Shown here one piece after another: positions 1 through 7,626 of a stretch of 19,651 nucleotides of DNA. The first letter of the stretch is position 1. Each line of letters begins with the position of its first letter. A program made the position numbers and the translations under genes. The notes beneath the pieces were generated by a model that ran no database searches, was not told the DNA's origin, and saw only the letters and a program-made list of their open reading frames with translations. This stretch comes from Acidimicrobiaceae bacterium. GTDB taxonomy: Bacteria; Actinomycetota; Acidimicrobiia; Acidimicrobiales; UBA8592. Location of the stretch: assembly GCA_002722525.1 (NCBI GenBank), contig PBMJ01000021.1, forward strand, positions 16,737-36,387, written 5' to 3'.

Positions 1-345
1 CACCGACATGAAATTCATGTTGAAAGTTCAATACTTGATAAATCATCAGCTCGTGGAGTGGGGATACTTCATGGTATTGGAGTAGAGACACCTACACAGA
101 TCGTGATATTTGTTGCTGCTTCACAAGCTTCGGGAAAAGTAGGGGGGCTGTTGATTTTGTTGGCATGGGTTCTGGGTCTTTTAATCGCAAATTCATCGAT
201 TGCGCTGATATCGGTGAATTCCAGTAATTGGTTGCGTCAACATGCCAACGTCTATAGGTATATCGCTATATGTATAGGGCTACTGAGTTTAGTTATTGGT
301 ATCCTGGTTTGTATCGAGCAGGATGACCTTCTACCAGTCTTCTAG
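1..345 (+). CDS. C-terminal part of a multi-pass membrane protein, possibly NicO-like metal transporter
   Basis: The frame is open from the first base, so this is the 3' part of a gene that starts outside the window; a GTG at 58 is unlikely to be the real start. The visible 114 residues hold a polar stretch, then HGIGVETPTQ followed by two or three hydrophobic helices (AGGLLILLAWVLGLLIAN-like and a last helix near YIAICIGLLSLVIGILV). The combination of a His-Gly-containing helix start and a TPTQ turn recalls NicO/RcnA or related nickel/cobalt and LysE-like transporters, but this is pattern memory rather than an alignment. The end overlaps the convergent ribokinase gene by 15 bases. Substrate cannot be stated. 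Confidence 0.6.
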   Translation, partial: HRHEIHVESSILDKSSARGVGILHGIGVETPTQIVIFVAASQASGKVGGLLILLAWVLGLLIANSSIALISVNSSNWLRQHANVYRYIAICIGLLSLVIGILVCIEQDDLLPVF

Positions 346-1239
346 TCTTTGAAGAACTTCTTCTGAAGTTGGCAGTGAGGGTTGTGCTCCGGCGACAAGC
401 GTAGTTGCTGCGCCTACTTGTACCGCCCATTGTGCTGCCTCGACAAGATCTTTTCCTTCCACAAGACTCACAGCTATTGCTGCGCAAAAGGAATCACCAG
501 CACCAGTGGTGTCGAGCGGGGAAATTGTAGGGGCAGGAATGTGTACGGCCTCATTACTGGCCACAACTACAGCTCCACGCTCTCCTAGAGTGACAATCGT
601 TGAGGAGCATGGAAAAGTTTTCGCCAGCTCAGAAATTGACTCAAGGGTATCTACCTTTCTGTTACCACCTATAAGTTCCAGTTCTGTCTGATTTGGGATG
701 AGTACATCTACTAAGTCAAGAAGTTCAAGAGGAACACTTTCACTTGGGGCAGGGGCAGGGTTCCAGATAACCGTTCCTTCTGCTACCTGCGCTGTTGCCA
801 CGACTGTTTCGATAGGAATTTCTGCTTGTAGAAGAACTACTCGAGCTCCCGCGATGGATGATGCTGCGGCTATATCTTCAGGTAAAAGTTTACTGTTTGC
901 TCCGGGACTAACGACGATCGCATTGTCCCCGTCATCCTGGACTGAAATTAGTGCTACTCCCGTTGGGGTATCGGGTGTTTTGAGAAGATATTCTGTGTTC
1001 ACGCCATTATCTTCAAGGTTGGCCTTAAGGAACTTTCCATTGTCATCTTCGCCGACTCTTCCAACCATTGCTACTGATTTCCCTAATCGGGAAGCAGCTA
1101 CTGCCTGATTTGCTCCTTTCCCACCGGGAATCCGCTTGAGATCTCCACCCAAAACTGTTTGCCCTACTTGCGGGATGTTGTCAACGTTCACAACGAGATC
1201 AAGATTGCATGAACCTACAACGACAATATCTACTGGCAT
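331..1239 (-). CDS. rbsK: Ribokinase / PfkB-family sugar kinase
   Basis: Cytoplasmic kinase of about 302 residues that probably phosphorylates D-ribose at O5 to feed the pentose phosphate pathway. It has both PfkB signatures: the N-terminal substrate loop PGGKGANQAVAASRLG after GSCNLDLVVNVD, and the C-terminal DTTGAGDSFCAA motif that carries the catalytic Asp and anion hole. Length matches ribokinases. I prefer the ATG at 1239 (MPVDIVVVG) over a TTG at 1245, because it begins directly at the first beta strand; neither has a clear Shine-Dalgarno sequence. It is last in a minus-strand run with the TauE-like permease and VOC protein. No ribose transporter is visible, so another nucleoside or sugar substrate is possible within the family. 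Confidence 0.88.
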   Translation of the reverse strand: MPVDIVVVGSCNLDLVVNVDNIPQVGQTVLGGDLKRIPGGKGANQAVAASRLGKSVAMVGRVGEDDNGKFLKANLEDNGVNTEYLLKTPDTPTGVALISVQDDGDNAIVVSPGANSKLLPEDIAAASSIAGARVVLLQAEIPIETVVATAQVAEGTVIWNPAPAPSESVPLELLDLVDVLIPNQTELELIGGNRKVDTLESISELAKTFPCSSTIVTLGERGAVVVASNEAVHIPAPTISPLDTTGAGDSFCAAIAVSLVEGKDLVEAAQWAVQVGAATTLVAGAQPSLPTSEEVLQRLEDW

Positions 1240-1287
1240 GTTCAAAGTTTGTCACAAAGACCTAGCTCGGACCAATGGTAAGAAACC

Positions 1288-2025
1288 TTAACCATAAAGC
1301 CCAACCAATCTTCCGGTTAACCCAATAGCCGCAATTATCATGAAGACTCGAATGACCCGTTCGCCGCCTTTTACGGCAATTCGAGCCCCCAACCATCCAC
1401 CAATTGAAAGGCCAACAGTTAAAATGAAAGCCGGCAGCCATCGGACTTTTCCTTGGACTATGAAAACAGGAAGGGCAGTAATTGTTACGGCAAGAGTCAC
1501 CAGCACTTTGACGAAATTAGCCTTCATGAGGGTAAGTCCAGATCTAGTGAGAAAAGCTAGTAGCACTAGTCCTACACCCATTTGAATTGCTCCCGCATAA
1601 ACACCAATAAATAAGAAAAGAATGAAAGTGGCTACTTTTGAGAACTCGGGGCCTTCGCGAATAGCTTTTGGCTCTTTAAGCGATAAAAAAATAATAGGCA
1701 GAATAAGAATTCCGAAAATAGTTTCAAAAGTTCTATCGGTCACTTGGCTTATCGCTATAGAACCAATCAGTGAGCCAATAACAACTGGCAGAAAGAAAGG
1801 GAATGCTTCCTTGTATGCCTTAACCCCCTGCCGATGAAAAGACCAAATTGTTGTTCCATTGGAGACAAAGATCCCAACTCTATTCGTCCCATTGGCAAAA
1901 TTTCCCGGAACTCCAGCCAGCACGAGCAAAGGAACCGTAAGAGATGAACCTCCCCCAGCCATGGCATTAACAATGCCGGCAACTCCGCCACCTACGAATA
2001 AAAGAACTGCTTCCCACCAAACCAT
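1288..2025 (-). CDS. TauE/SafE-family (DUF81) membrane permease
   Basis: A 245-residue protein with about eight hydrophobic segments. The N-terminal half has the typical glycine-rich pattern GGGVAGIVNAMAGGGSSLTVPLLVL and GNFANGTNRVGIF, and the second half repeats it more weakly (GVYAGAIQMGVGLVLLAFL and GLSIGGWLGARIA). This inverted double pattern is characteristic of TauE/SafE permeases, which export sulfite, sulfoacetate or other small organic anions. The substrate cannot be read from the sequence. It lies 35 bases after the VOC gene and 48 bases before ribokinase, all minus strand, so co-transcription is likely. Confidence 0.88.
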   Translation of the reverse strand: MVWWEAVLLFVGGGVAGIVNAMAGGGSSLTVPLLVLAGVPGNFANGTNRVGIFVSNGTTIWSFHRQGVKAYKEAFPFFLPVVIGSLIGSIAISQVTDRTFETIFGILILPIIFLSLKEPKAIREGPEFSKVATFILFLFIGVYAGAIQMGVGLVLLAFLTRSGLTLMKANFVKVLVTLAVTITALPVFIVQGKVRWLPAFILTVGLSIGGWLGARIAVKGGERVIRVFMIIAAIGLTGRLVGLYG

Positions 2026-2060
2026 AGATCTACCGTAGCTCAGTGGGTGGGGCGGTAAAT

Positions 2061-2597
2061 TTACTCTGCTCGATTACCTCGAATTAAATCAGTGTGGCCG
2101 TCCCAATTATCTGAAGCTTTTTTCCAGCCATCAAAAACTTCACGTATTCCTGAATTATCTCCGTGGAGTTCAAGGAAACAGCCAATTGCTTCTCGCGTAT
2201 CTACATAGATAACATTCGCAACGGACCAGAGCGATGAAGCAACAAGAAATCCTGCGGCTTCATATTTTTCTCCCTCTTTTTCTATGTCGTCATCAGGTAC
2301 GAGCATACCTATGTGATGGAACCCTTCTTCACCAGCACTATACATATCTCTATAAATTGATGGGCCTTCCTCATTCTGTTGAATGAACTGGACATGAGTA
2401 TCACCGTGATAGCCGAAACCATAATCCAATGGAACTGTCATTTCTTCGCCACGGTAAAGATGCCTATCACCCCAATGACCGCGAGTGACAAAGAAAGGCC
2501 CAGCTCCTGTCGTCATATTCCATTTTCTGCATGCTTCGTCAATATCATTGACGAACCAAGCATGTTGCACGATTGGGTAGCGGATAAGTGGTTCCAT
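2061..2597 (-). CDS. VOC (glyoxalase/bleomycin-resistance fold) family protein
   Basis: A 178-residue single-chain VOC protein. Two beta-alpha-beta-beta-beta modules can be seen: the first starts at residues 9-17 (VQHAWFVND), the second near HHIGMLVPDDD and ends with CFLELHG. The His at the start of each module and the Glu of ELHG are the positions that bind a divalent metal in glyoxalase I and methylmalonyl-CoA epimerase. Function is likely a metal-dependent isomerase, lyase or dioxygenase, otherwise unassigned. The ATG at 2597 is preceded by AGGAAA at a good distance. It is divergent from the AhpD-like pair and probably heads the run with the TauE-like permease and ribokinase. Confidence 0.82.
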   Translation of the reverse strand: MEPLIRYPIVQHAWFVNDIDEACRKWNMTTGAGPFFVTRGHWGDRHLYRGEEMTVPLDYGFGYHGDTHVQFIQQNEEGPSIYRDMYSAGEEGFHHIGMLVPDDDIEKEGEKYEAAGFLVASSLWSVANVIYVDTREAIGCFLELHGDNSGIREVFDGWKKASDNWDGHTDLIRGNRAE

Positions 2598-2694
2598 AGT
2601 TTCCTTTTTATTTATCGCCTTATTGTGTCATTTTTAAAGCCGTACTTCCAAAAGGAATAACAACATTGTTTGTAATTACATCTATCCTTTGAAT

Positions 2695-3138
2695 ATGGAA
2701 TCTTCGATTGATACTTTCTTTCGTGAAGTGCTTGACGACAGGACATCTGTCGCTAGCCAGCTTGAAGAGATACATGGATTGGCGTGGGAAGTGATTGATT
2801 CCGCTTTGCTTGATCTATGTCGTTTACGCGTCGCCGTGCTTTTACATTGCGGTTCCGAGTTGAAAATCTCAAATAGTGATTTAGATTCAGAGAAAATTGC
2901 TTCTCTTTCTGAGTGGTCTTCTTCAAGTTTGTTCAGTAAATCTGAGAAGGCTTGTTTACGATTCACAGAGGAATTCATTATTGATGTCTCAGCGATTCCT
3001 GATAGTTCAGCTTTTGCTGTCCGTGAGTGTCTTGGGGAAAAAGGTTTTGTCAATTTTGTAAATGCTCTTCTTGTCGTTGAGCAAAGAATACGTTTGCAAA
3101 TTGTGTGGAGGAAAATCGGTGAAGAGGTCTCAGTATGA
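2695..3138 (+). CDS. Carboxymuconolactone decarboxylase (AhpD-like) family protein lacking the second redox cysteine
   Basis: An all-helical protein of 147 residues. Its core DLCRLRVAVLLHCGSE (residues 40-55) lines up with VVRLRCADHHDCYTU of the next gene, so the two are paralogues of the CMD/AhpD fold. Cys52 matches the first Cys of the partner's Cys-x-x-Sec, but the second redox position is Glu55, so this subunit cannot form the usual CxxC disulfide. ATG at 2695 is preferred to a TTG at 2689; no Shine-Dalgarno sequence is seen. The stop overlaps the next start (ATGA at 3135-3138), which implies translational coupling and probably a hetero-oligomer. The role as a catalytically degenerate partner is inference. 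Confidence 0.7.
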   Translation: MESSIDTFFREVLDDRTSVASQLEEIHGLAWEVIDSALLDLCRLRVAVLLHCGSELKISNSDLDSEKIASLSEWSSSSLFSKSEKACLRFTEEFIIDVSAIPDSSAFAVRECLGEKGFVNFVNALLVVEQRIRLQIVWRKIGEEVSV

Positions 3139-3629
3139 CCAGATCAAAGCGAGTTACATCTTCACATTTCGATAACAAGTTTCGTGAGGCTCTTTCTTTA
3201 TGGCAAGAAGAGGTAGTTCAATTGGATTTGGTGGATCCTGTCACTACCGAAGTTGTTCGTTTACGTTGTGCCGATCACCATGATTGTTATACGTGAAAGT
3301 CTTTACGTCTGGCAGTTGCCAGAGAACACGGTCTAGATGAAGATCTAGCGCAAAGAGCTATGCGAAACGATGAAAATTTAGATAAGCAACACGCTTTGGC
3401 TACTCGATTTGCGACAAATTTGATGACTCAACCTAATGCGATCACTGAAGAAGATCTCACAGAATTAAGGGAATTCTTTACTGACGATCAACTGATTGAA
3501 TTATCACTTGATGTGATGAAATGGAATTATCAGAAAGTTTCAGTTGCTTTAGGAACGGATAGAGAAGTACGTGAAGGCGAACTAAGCGAGCTGCATTTTG
3601 ATGCAAGCGGAAAGTGGTCTTTCAGTTAG
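3135..3629 (+). CDS. AhpD/CMD-family selenoprotein with Cys-x-x-Sec (in-frame TGA at 3294-3296)
   Basis: A continuous frame of 164 codons from the ATG at 3135 to TAG at 3627-3629, broken only by TGA at codon 54. The context is RLRCADHHDCYT-U-KSLRLAVAREHGL, i.e. the redox CxxC of carboxymuconolactone-decarboxylase/AhpD proteins with its second Cys replaced by UGA. The downstream half continues the fold without loss (RNDENLDKQHALATRFATNLM...). A hairpin of the bacterial SECIS type follows (separate entry). Such proteins are thiol or selenol peroxidases or reductases in the cytoplasm. The gene is coupled to the preceding paralogue by ATGA. A plain nonsense mutation or sequencing error is the alternative, but would not explain the exact Cys site and hairpin. 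Automatic annotation will probably call only the part from 3360, or a pseudogene. Sec insertion needs selA/selB/selC/selD elsewhere in the genome. Confidence 0.82.
3308..3323 (+). promoter_or_regulatory. SECIS-like hairpin downstream of the UGA codon
   Basis: TCTGGC at 3308-3313 and GCCAGA at 3318-3323 form a perfect 6-bp stem with the tetraloop AGTT (3314-3317). The apical loop begins 17 bases after the end of the TGA codon and has G at its second position. Bacterial SECIS elements are known as short stem-loops within the reading frame, with the loop roughly 16-37 bases past UGA and a G among the first two loop bases; this fits all three points. It lies inside the coding frame, as SelB-dependent elements must. 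Confidence 0.75.
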
Positions 3630-4321
3630 AAGACTCTCCATTCTTCGGGTTTTCTTCCAAGTTCAATAAGTCGCTCTGTGACTTGAAGGGGTGGAGCCGG
3701 CATTTTTCCATCTTTGAATTCTTGGATGTGCTCACCGTCTTCGGCCCAGACGTGGCAGGTATTTATGTTCCCCTGATGCATTTTTTCTCGGTTCGTATCT
3801 ACAGCGCCCGGTGGCAAACCACTCTCTCTCCTTTGAAGAACTGCCATGGACCATGTTGCCTGAACTATTGCTGGTGCCATTGCTTGAAGAAGTGCCGTAA
3901 TGTGAGTGCAACCCCTCGGCCCTCCAAATAATTCACGAACTTTTTGGGTGAATCCTCTTGCGACGTTTAACCCTATGAGTTCTTCATAGTGGTCAATAAT
4001 CTTTGGGCATGAGGTATGGGGGTGTGTTTCAAACGCTGTTCGCGCGTGAGTGATCTCAAGTTCCGAAAGCTTTACTGTGAGTTCGACGTGCATTTGATGA
4101 ATTTCTAGTTCTTGTGGATCATCAGGGACGTAGAGCCCTGGAGGTTTCATGTCAGAGATTGCTCCTCGAACAAGCATTTCTTTTTCATTAACCCTGAAGA
4201 TACGGGTTTCGTATTGTCGAGTGTGGATGACATCCAAATCATCATCTGGGGGCAAAAGGGATAAGGTACTGTTGTCTGTGCTCATGCCTTTCAGTATGTC
4301 TTCGTTAATGGAATTCACCAC
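3626..4321 (-). CDS. DUF2889 domain-containing protein
   Basis: A soluble protein of 219-231 residues. The family signature FGGPRGCTHITALLQAMAPAIVQA in the middle and the N-terminal HTRQYETRIFRVN...VRGAISDMKPP block match DUF2889 proteins, a family of unknown function common in actinobacteria and proteobacteria. The C-terminal third holds CHVWAEDGEHIQEFKDGK, also usual for the family. The start is uncertain: tandem GTG codons at 4321/4318 give the longest form, and ATG at 4285 has GAAAGG just upstream but very close. The end interlocks with the selenoprotein stop (4-base convergent overlap). No membrane segment or signal peptide is seen. Confidence 0.8.
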   Translation of the reverse strand: MVNSINEDILKGMSTDNSTLSLLPPDDDLDVIHTRQYETRIFRVNEKEMLVRGAISDMKPPGLYVPDDPQELEIHQMHVELTVKLSELEITHARTAFETHPHTSCPKIIDHYEELIGLNVARGFTQKVRELFGGPRGCTHITALLQAMAPAIVQATWSMAVLQRRESGLPPGAVDTNREKMHQGNINTCHVWAEDGEHIQEFKDGKMPAPPLQVTERLIELGRKPEEWRVF

Positions 4322-4374
4322 CTAAATTGCTATTGAGATGTGCAAGTAGTTTATTTCTCGGTCACCATTGAGAA

Positions 4375-5163
4375 ATGGTGATGGATTTATTTCAACTTAA
4401 CAATCATGTTGCGATTGTAACTGGAGCCAGTCGTGGGATAGGGAAAGCTATAGCTGTGGGATTTGCAGCTGCTGGTGCTGATGTTGTTATCGGGGCGCGT
4501 AATGACCAGGATCTCATCGCTGCAGCAGATGAAATTAACCATATGGGGCGAAAAGCCGTAGTGGTATCGGGAAGTCTTGCAAAACGAGAGGGGTTAGAAG
4601 CATTAGTCGACGCAGCAGTTGACAATTTTGGATCGATTACATCTGTTGTCAATAATATCGGTGGTTCTATGCCTGCAGGATTTATGGATACTTCTGAAGA
4701 AGCGTTCTCTGAAGCTCTTCGATGGAACGTCACAACGGCGTTTAATCTCACCCAGTTAGCGGTCCCCTATTTAGCTGAATCGAAAAATGGAAGTGTGATA
4801 AATATTGCTTCCGCAGCTGGAAGGTTCCCAAGTCGGGGTTTTGCTGCCTATGGGACTGCAAAGGCAGCGATGCTTCAACTTACGTTAAATTCTGCATTAG
4901 ATTTAGCGCCACGTGTAAGGGTAAACGCCATAGCTCCTGGAGCTATCAAAACTGATGCGTTGGAAATAATTCTGACAAATGAAGAAATCCATCAGACCAT
5001 GGTTAGCGGAACACCTATGGGTCGTTTAGGAGAAGTGAACGACGTAGCTGCTGCTGCCGTTTATCTTGCTTCACCTGCAGCCTCATTCGTAACCGGGCAG
5101 ATTCTGGGTGTGGATGGCGGTATTCGTTCATCAAATTTTGATATGGGAATCCCAGATGTTTAA
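4375..5163 (+). CDS. SDR-family NAD(P)-dependent oxidoreductase
   Basis: Classical short-chain dehydrogenase of about 262 residues. It has the Rossmann loop TGASRGIG (residues 17-24), the NNIGG motif (NNAG position), a Ser at SAAGR, the catalytic Tyr159-x-x-x-Lys163 in AAYGTAKAA, and the family end VTGQILGVDGG. It probably oxidises or reduces a hydroxyl/keto group with NAD(P)(H); the substrate is not evident. Similar enzymes are annotated as 3-oxoacyl-ACP reductase or hydroxysteroid dehydrogenase. ATG at 4375 and ATG at 4381 are both possible starts. It is divergent from the DUF2889 gene and overlaps the next, convergent gene by 4 bases. Confidence 0.88.
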   Translation: MVMDLFQLNNHVAIVTGASRGIGKAIAVGFAAAGADVVIGARNDQDLIAAADEINHMGRKAVVVSGSLAKREGLEALVDAAVDNFGSITSVVNNIGGSMPAGFMDTSEEAFSEALRWNVTTAFNLTQLAVPYLAESKNGSVINIASAAGRFPSRGFAAYGTAKAAMLQLTLNSALDLAPRVRVNAIAPGAIKTDALEIILTNEEIHQTMVSGTPMGRLGEVNDVAAAAVYLASPAASFVTGQILGVDGGIRSSNFDMGIPDV

Positions 5164-6152
5164 CTATCTTTCAGATATTTGTGTCTTCCAGCTTCCATTG
5201 CTGCTTTAGGGTCAATTACCTGCGGTCCATCTCTTCGTATCTGTAGCTGGGCTTCAACTCCTTTGGGAATGCGTATCTTTCGTTCACCATCGAATGCAAG
5301 AATAAATTCGCCTTTTGATGTAATTATTTCACCGAGCGAAATTTCACGATACTCAATGATTCCAACCGGTTCATGATGCCCAGGAGCGGTAGGAGCATGA
5401 ACAATTTTGGAAGTTCTCTGATCAGACACAGGTGCAAATGCTACAAAGAGTCCCTTATCTTCATTGGGTGAGAGTGGGTGTAGAAGCCCACCTATTGAAC
5501 AGAAACCAATAGCGGTTGGATCTGCTCGAGTAAGAAGACCGATCTCCATGGTTTCTGGTTGGAAAAGTTCCAGAGAGCCAACGTATGGATCTGCAACAGC
5601 AATTGCGTCAATGAGTGCAATTTCTGGTTCTATACCATCTGCAGTGATATGGATAATTTTTGCTCTTTGTGAAACTTGATCCAACTGAACAACGTTTAGC
5701 GCTACGAGCGCCATTGCTGTTCCGGCAACAGTTGGTTCGATGAACTCTGGGAAGGCATTGTTCGTCCCGGTTGATACGGGAAGAAGAGGAATGCTTGGCC
5801 ACCCTTTTACGACGGCGCGGTTTGTGCCATCACCTCCAAGAACAGCAACCGAAGCAACATCTCGTTGGCTCATCTCTTTTGCGGCAATTGTAGAGTCCTC
5901 TTCTGTGAACTGAAGTCGTTCATTCACATAGTGGATCGTGATATCTCTTATTGTTTCTGTTGCTCTACGGACTATCTGCATTGGTTCATAGTTGACATAA
6001 AAATGATGTATTCCAGTCGCTCTCGCTCCGAGGATGATACGCCGTACAATACTGATCTTGTCTTCAACGGTAGATCGCCCTGCGGCAGCGACTGCACGTC
6101 GAATATCTCCACCTGATCGGGGGTTTACGATGATGCCTATAGAAGGGTCCAC
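5160..6152 (-). CDS. ATP-NAD kinase-like / AcoX-family protein
   Basis: About 330 residues. It starts with GIIVNPRSGGDIRR and carries the diacylglycerol-kinase/NAD-kinase nucleotide motif LGGDGTNRAVVKG, followed by STGTNNAFPE in the position of the second NAD-kinase motif. This layout fits the AcoX group of NAD-kinase-like proteins, often linked to acetoin catabolism but of unproven activity; true NAD kinases are shorter. I prefer GTG at 6152 (AGGG upstream) to a TTG at 6185 that has no ribosome site. No acetoin dehydrogenase genes are in the window. The stop interlocks with the SDR stop. Confidence 0.72.
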   Translation of the reverse strand: MDPSIGIIVNPRSGGDIRRAVAAAGRSTVEDKISIVRRIILGARATGIHHFYVNYEPMQIVRRATETIRDITIHYVNERLQFTEEDSTIAAKEMSQRDVASVAVLGGDGTNRAVVKGWPSIPLLPVSTGTNNAFPEFIEPTVAGTAMALVALNVVQLDQVSQRAKIIHITADGIEPEIALIDAIAVADPYVGSLELFQPETMEIGLLTRADPTAIGFCSIGGLLHPLSPNEDKGLFVAFAPVSDQRTSKIVHAPTAPGHHEPVGIIEYREISLGEIITSKGEFILAFDGERKIRIPKGVEAQLQIRRDGPQVIDPKAAMEAGRHKYLKDS

Positions 6153-6247
6153 AGTTCCGCACCCTAGCGATTGAAAACAGTTCAAGAAAATGCGTAGTCA
6201 TCTATTTTCCACTACCAATTTGGAGAATAATCAAGTAATGTAGAATT

Positions 6248-6919
6248 ATGGCATACGAAAGTAAAGAATTTCATCCAGCTTTCGAAGAATATTGCGAAAC
6301 GATTTTTGAACTTGCCGAAGATGGGATCGACGTTATTCAGGCAAGAATCGTTGAACGACTTGAAGTCTCGAGACCAGCCGTTTCTGAAATGATCAGAAAG
6401 ATGGATGGCGCTGGATTAATAAAGATGAATGGCAATAAAATCCTTTTAACTAGCAAAGGTAAAAGCCTTGCAAAACAAGTAGTGAGACGTCACCGCCTTG
6501 CAGAAAGATTCCTAACCGATATTCTCGGTTTAAGTTGGGCAGAAGCACATCATGAAGCGGGAAAGTGGGAACATGTAGTCTCTCCCAGAGTGGAAGCGGC
6601 TTTCATCCGCATGCTGGAAGCCCCAACAACTTGTCCGCATGGAAACCCTATTCCAGGGTCCGAATATCAGGCTCCTAAAGGAACCTCTTCTTTATGTGAA
6701 GTCGTGGTCGGAGATAGTTTCACTGTGGAACGCATTCCCGAAGAACTAGAGTTCCAGCCTGGATTGTTAGAATTCTTAGAGGAATCTAACCTTATCCCTG
6801 GAGCAAATGGCAAAGTAACTGCTGTGTCGCCCGATGGAACAACAACTGTTGATATGAAAGGCGAAGCTATCGGAGTTGGAGCCTTCGCATCACAACGAAT
6901 CCTAGTAAGCGCTAGTTAG
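6248..6919 (+). CDS. DtxR/IdeR/MntR-family metal-dependent transcriptional regulator
   Basis: A 223-residue DNA-binding repressor. Residues 10-75 form the winged helix (ARIVERLEVSRPAVSEMIRKMDGAGLI is the recognition region), residues 80-145 the metal and dimerisation domain, and the C-terminal third an SH3-like FeoA-type domain, as in IdeR. Aligning by eye to DtxR, His82, Glu86 and His101 keep the ancillary site and Glu108-His109 keep part of the primary site, but Met10 of DtxR is Glu14 and Cys102 is Gly105. Metal preference may therefore differ. No Shine-Dalgarno sequence precedes the ATG, so leaderless translation is likely. It is the obvious candidate to bind the four operators at 7630-15941. 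It overlaps the next convergent gene by 8 bases. Confidence 0.9.
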   Translation: MAYESKEFHPAFEEYCETIFELAEDGIDVIQARIVERLEVSRPAVSEMIRKMDGAGLIKMNGNKILLTSKGKSLAKQVVRRHRLAERFLTDILGLSWAEAHHEAGKWEHVVSPRVEAAFIRMLEAPTTCPHGNPIPGSEYQAPKGTSSLCEVVVGDSFTVERIPEELEFQPGLLEFLEESNLIPGANGKVTAVSPDGTTTVDMKGEAIGVGAFASQRILVSAS

Positions 6920-7475
6920 GAAAATCGCTTTCCTTACGGATAGATGTCTTATCTCTAGTACCAGAAGATTGACGATGAAGTGAAAGTGACATTTCTTTGA
7001 CTAAACACGCACTGTGTGCAATGAGTGCCAACTCGTCCAATTCTGATTTTTGAGTCGACTTCCCAACAGAAATCGTGATAGTAGTAACTCCGAGAATAGG
7101 GTCCGGTGTTAAGACCGCATCAACGGGTTCTTGAGAAATCCCTTCAATATCTGTTGCATCAAGAAGATCAAAGACTAGTTCTGGTCGAAGTAACGTTGAG
7201 AAAATTCGGTGAGGTATACCTTCTCTTTCGCTTTGAAAAATCCCGCCTCCCATATACTCAACCGATCCAGTTACTTCAAAATCTTTAATCCACGAAACAA
7301 AATTGGGGCGGCTGGGACATAGACTTATCGAAATCATCCGCCGCAGTTCACAAAATGTAAAATCTGATCCAGGGTGATCAGAGACAGTATATGTTTGTCC
7401 ATCTTCCGAAATTAAATGGAGTGTTGCTTTAGGAGTAGCGTAAGCGAGTCCAACTACGAGACGTAACTCTTCCAT
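6912..7475 (-). CDS. Unknown protein behind a metal-box promoter
   Basis: I do not recognise this protein of about 187 residues (192 if the ATG at 7490 is used). ATG at 7475 is preferred because a GGGGG run lies 4 bases before it. There is no signal peptide or membrane segment. The centre alternates hydrophobic and polar residues as in a beta-rich fold (FEVTGSVEYMGGGIFQ, TTITISVGK), and the C-terminus is polar and basic. The gene is convergent with the DtxR-type regulator (8-base overlap) and is preceded by a metal-box promoter and a structured leader, so it is probably metal-regulated. Function unknown. Confidence 0.55.
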   Translation of the reverse strand: MEELRLVVGLAYATPKATLHLISEDGQTYTVSDHPGSDFTFCELRRMISISLCPSRPNFVSWIKDFEVTGSVEYMGGGIFQSEREGIPHRIFSTLLRPELVFDLLDATDIEGISQEPVDAVLTPDPILGVTTITISVGKSTQKSELDELALIAHSACLVKEMSLSLHRQSSGTRDKTSIRKESDFPN

Positions 7476-7494
7476 TCGGCCCCCATTCATCGTT

Positions 7495-7620
7495 CTAAAG
7501 ATAGAAGCTGTGCTGCCGCACAGCCAGCAGCACAGCTTCCAGATCTATTGGGCCTTTCGAAAATGTGGACATAGGGCCCATCTGGGGAAGTTTTTTAAAT
7601 TGATGAGTTCCTCTATCCAC
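7495..7620 (-). ncRNA. Candidate structured leader or small RNA under metal-box control
   Basis: From the predicted start near 7620 the minus-strand transcript can fold into two stems before the next gene. Stem 1 pairs 7590-7586, 7583-7581 and 7580-7575 with 7540-7536, 7543-7541 and 7554-7549 (14 pairs, a 2-base and a 5-base bulge, 20-base loop). Stem 2 is a perfect 12-bp hairpin, 7539-7528 with 7515-7504, loop 12 bases, followed by the weakly U-rich UAUCUUU. The stems share bases 7536-7539, so their ends compete, as in attenuators. It could be a small RNA that ends at stem 2, or a leader that controls the gene at 7475. It matches no RNA family I can name. Confidence 0.4.
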
Positions 7621-7626
7621 ATCTTC

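Noticed and set aside
698..1108. Plus-strand reading frame of 136 codons
   Set aside because: It is antisense to the well-supported ribokinase gene, and its Ser/Thr-rich product looks like a shadow translation.
2036..2056. tRNA-like D-arm sequence (TAGCTCAGTGGG)
   Set aside because: No matching acceptor stem, anticodon arm or T-arm can be placed around it, and the next bases are the end of the VOC gene.
3294..3296. TGA read as a nonsense mutation that makes the gene at 3135 a pseudogene
   Set aside because: The TGA falls precisely on a redox Cys position, the frame is otherwise intact on both sides, and a SECIS-like hairpin follows; selenocysteine explains all of this better.
7212..7221. 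A fifth copy of the operator core AGGTATACCT
   Set aside because: It lies inside the unknown gene, the outer bases do not match the 14-mer, and no promoter is near; it may be chance, though it is worth including in a binding test.
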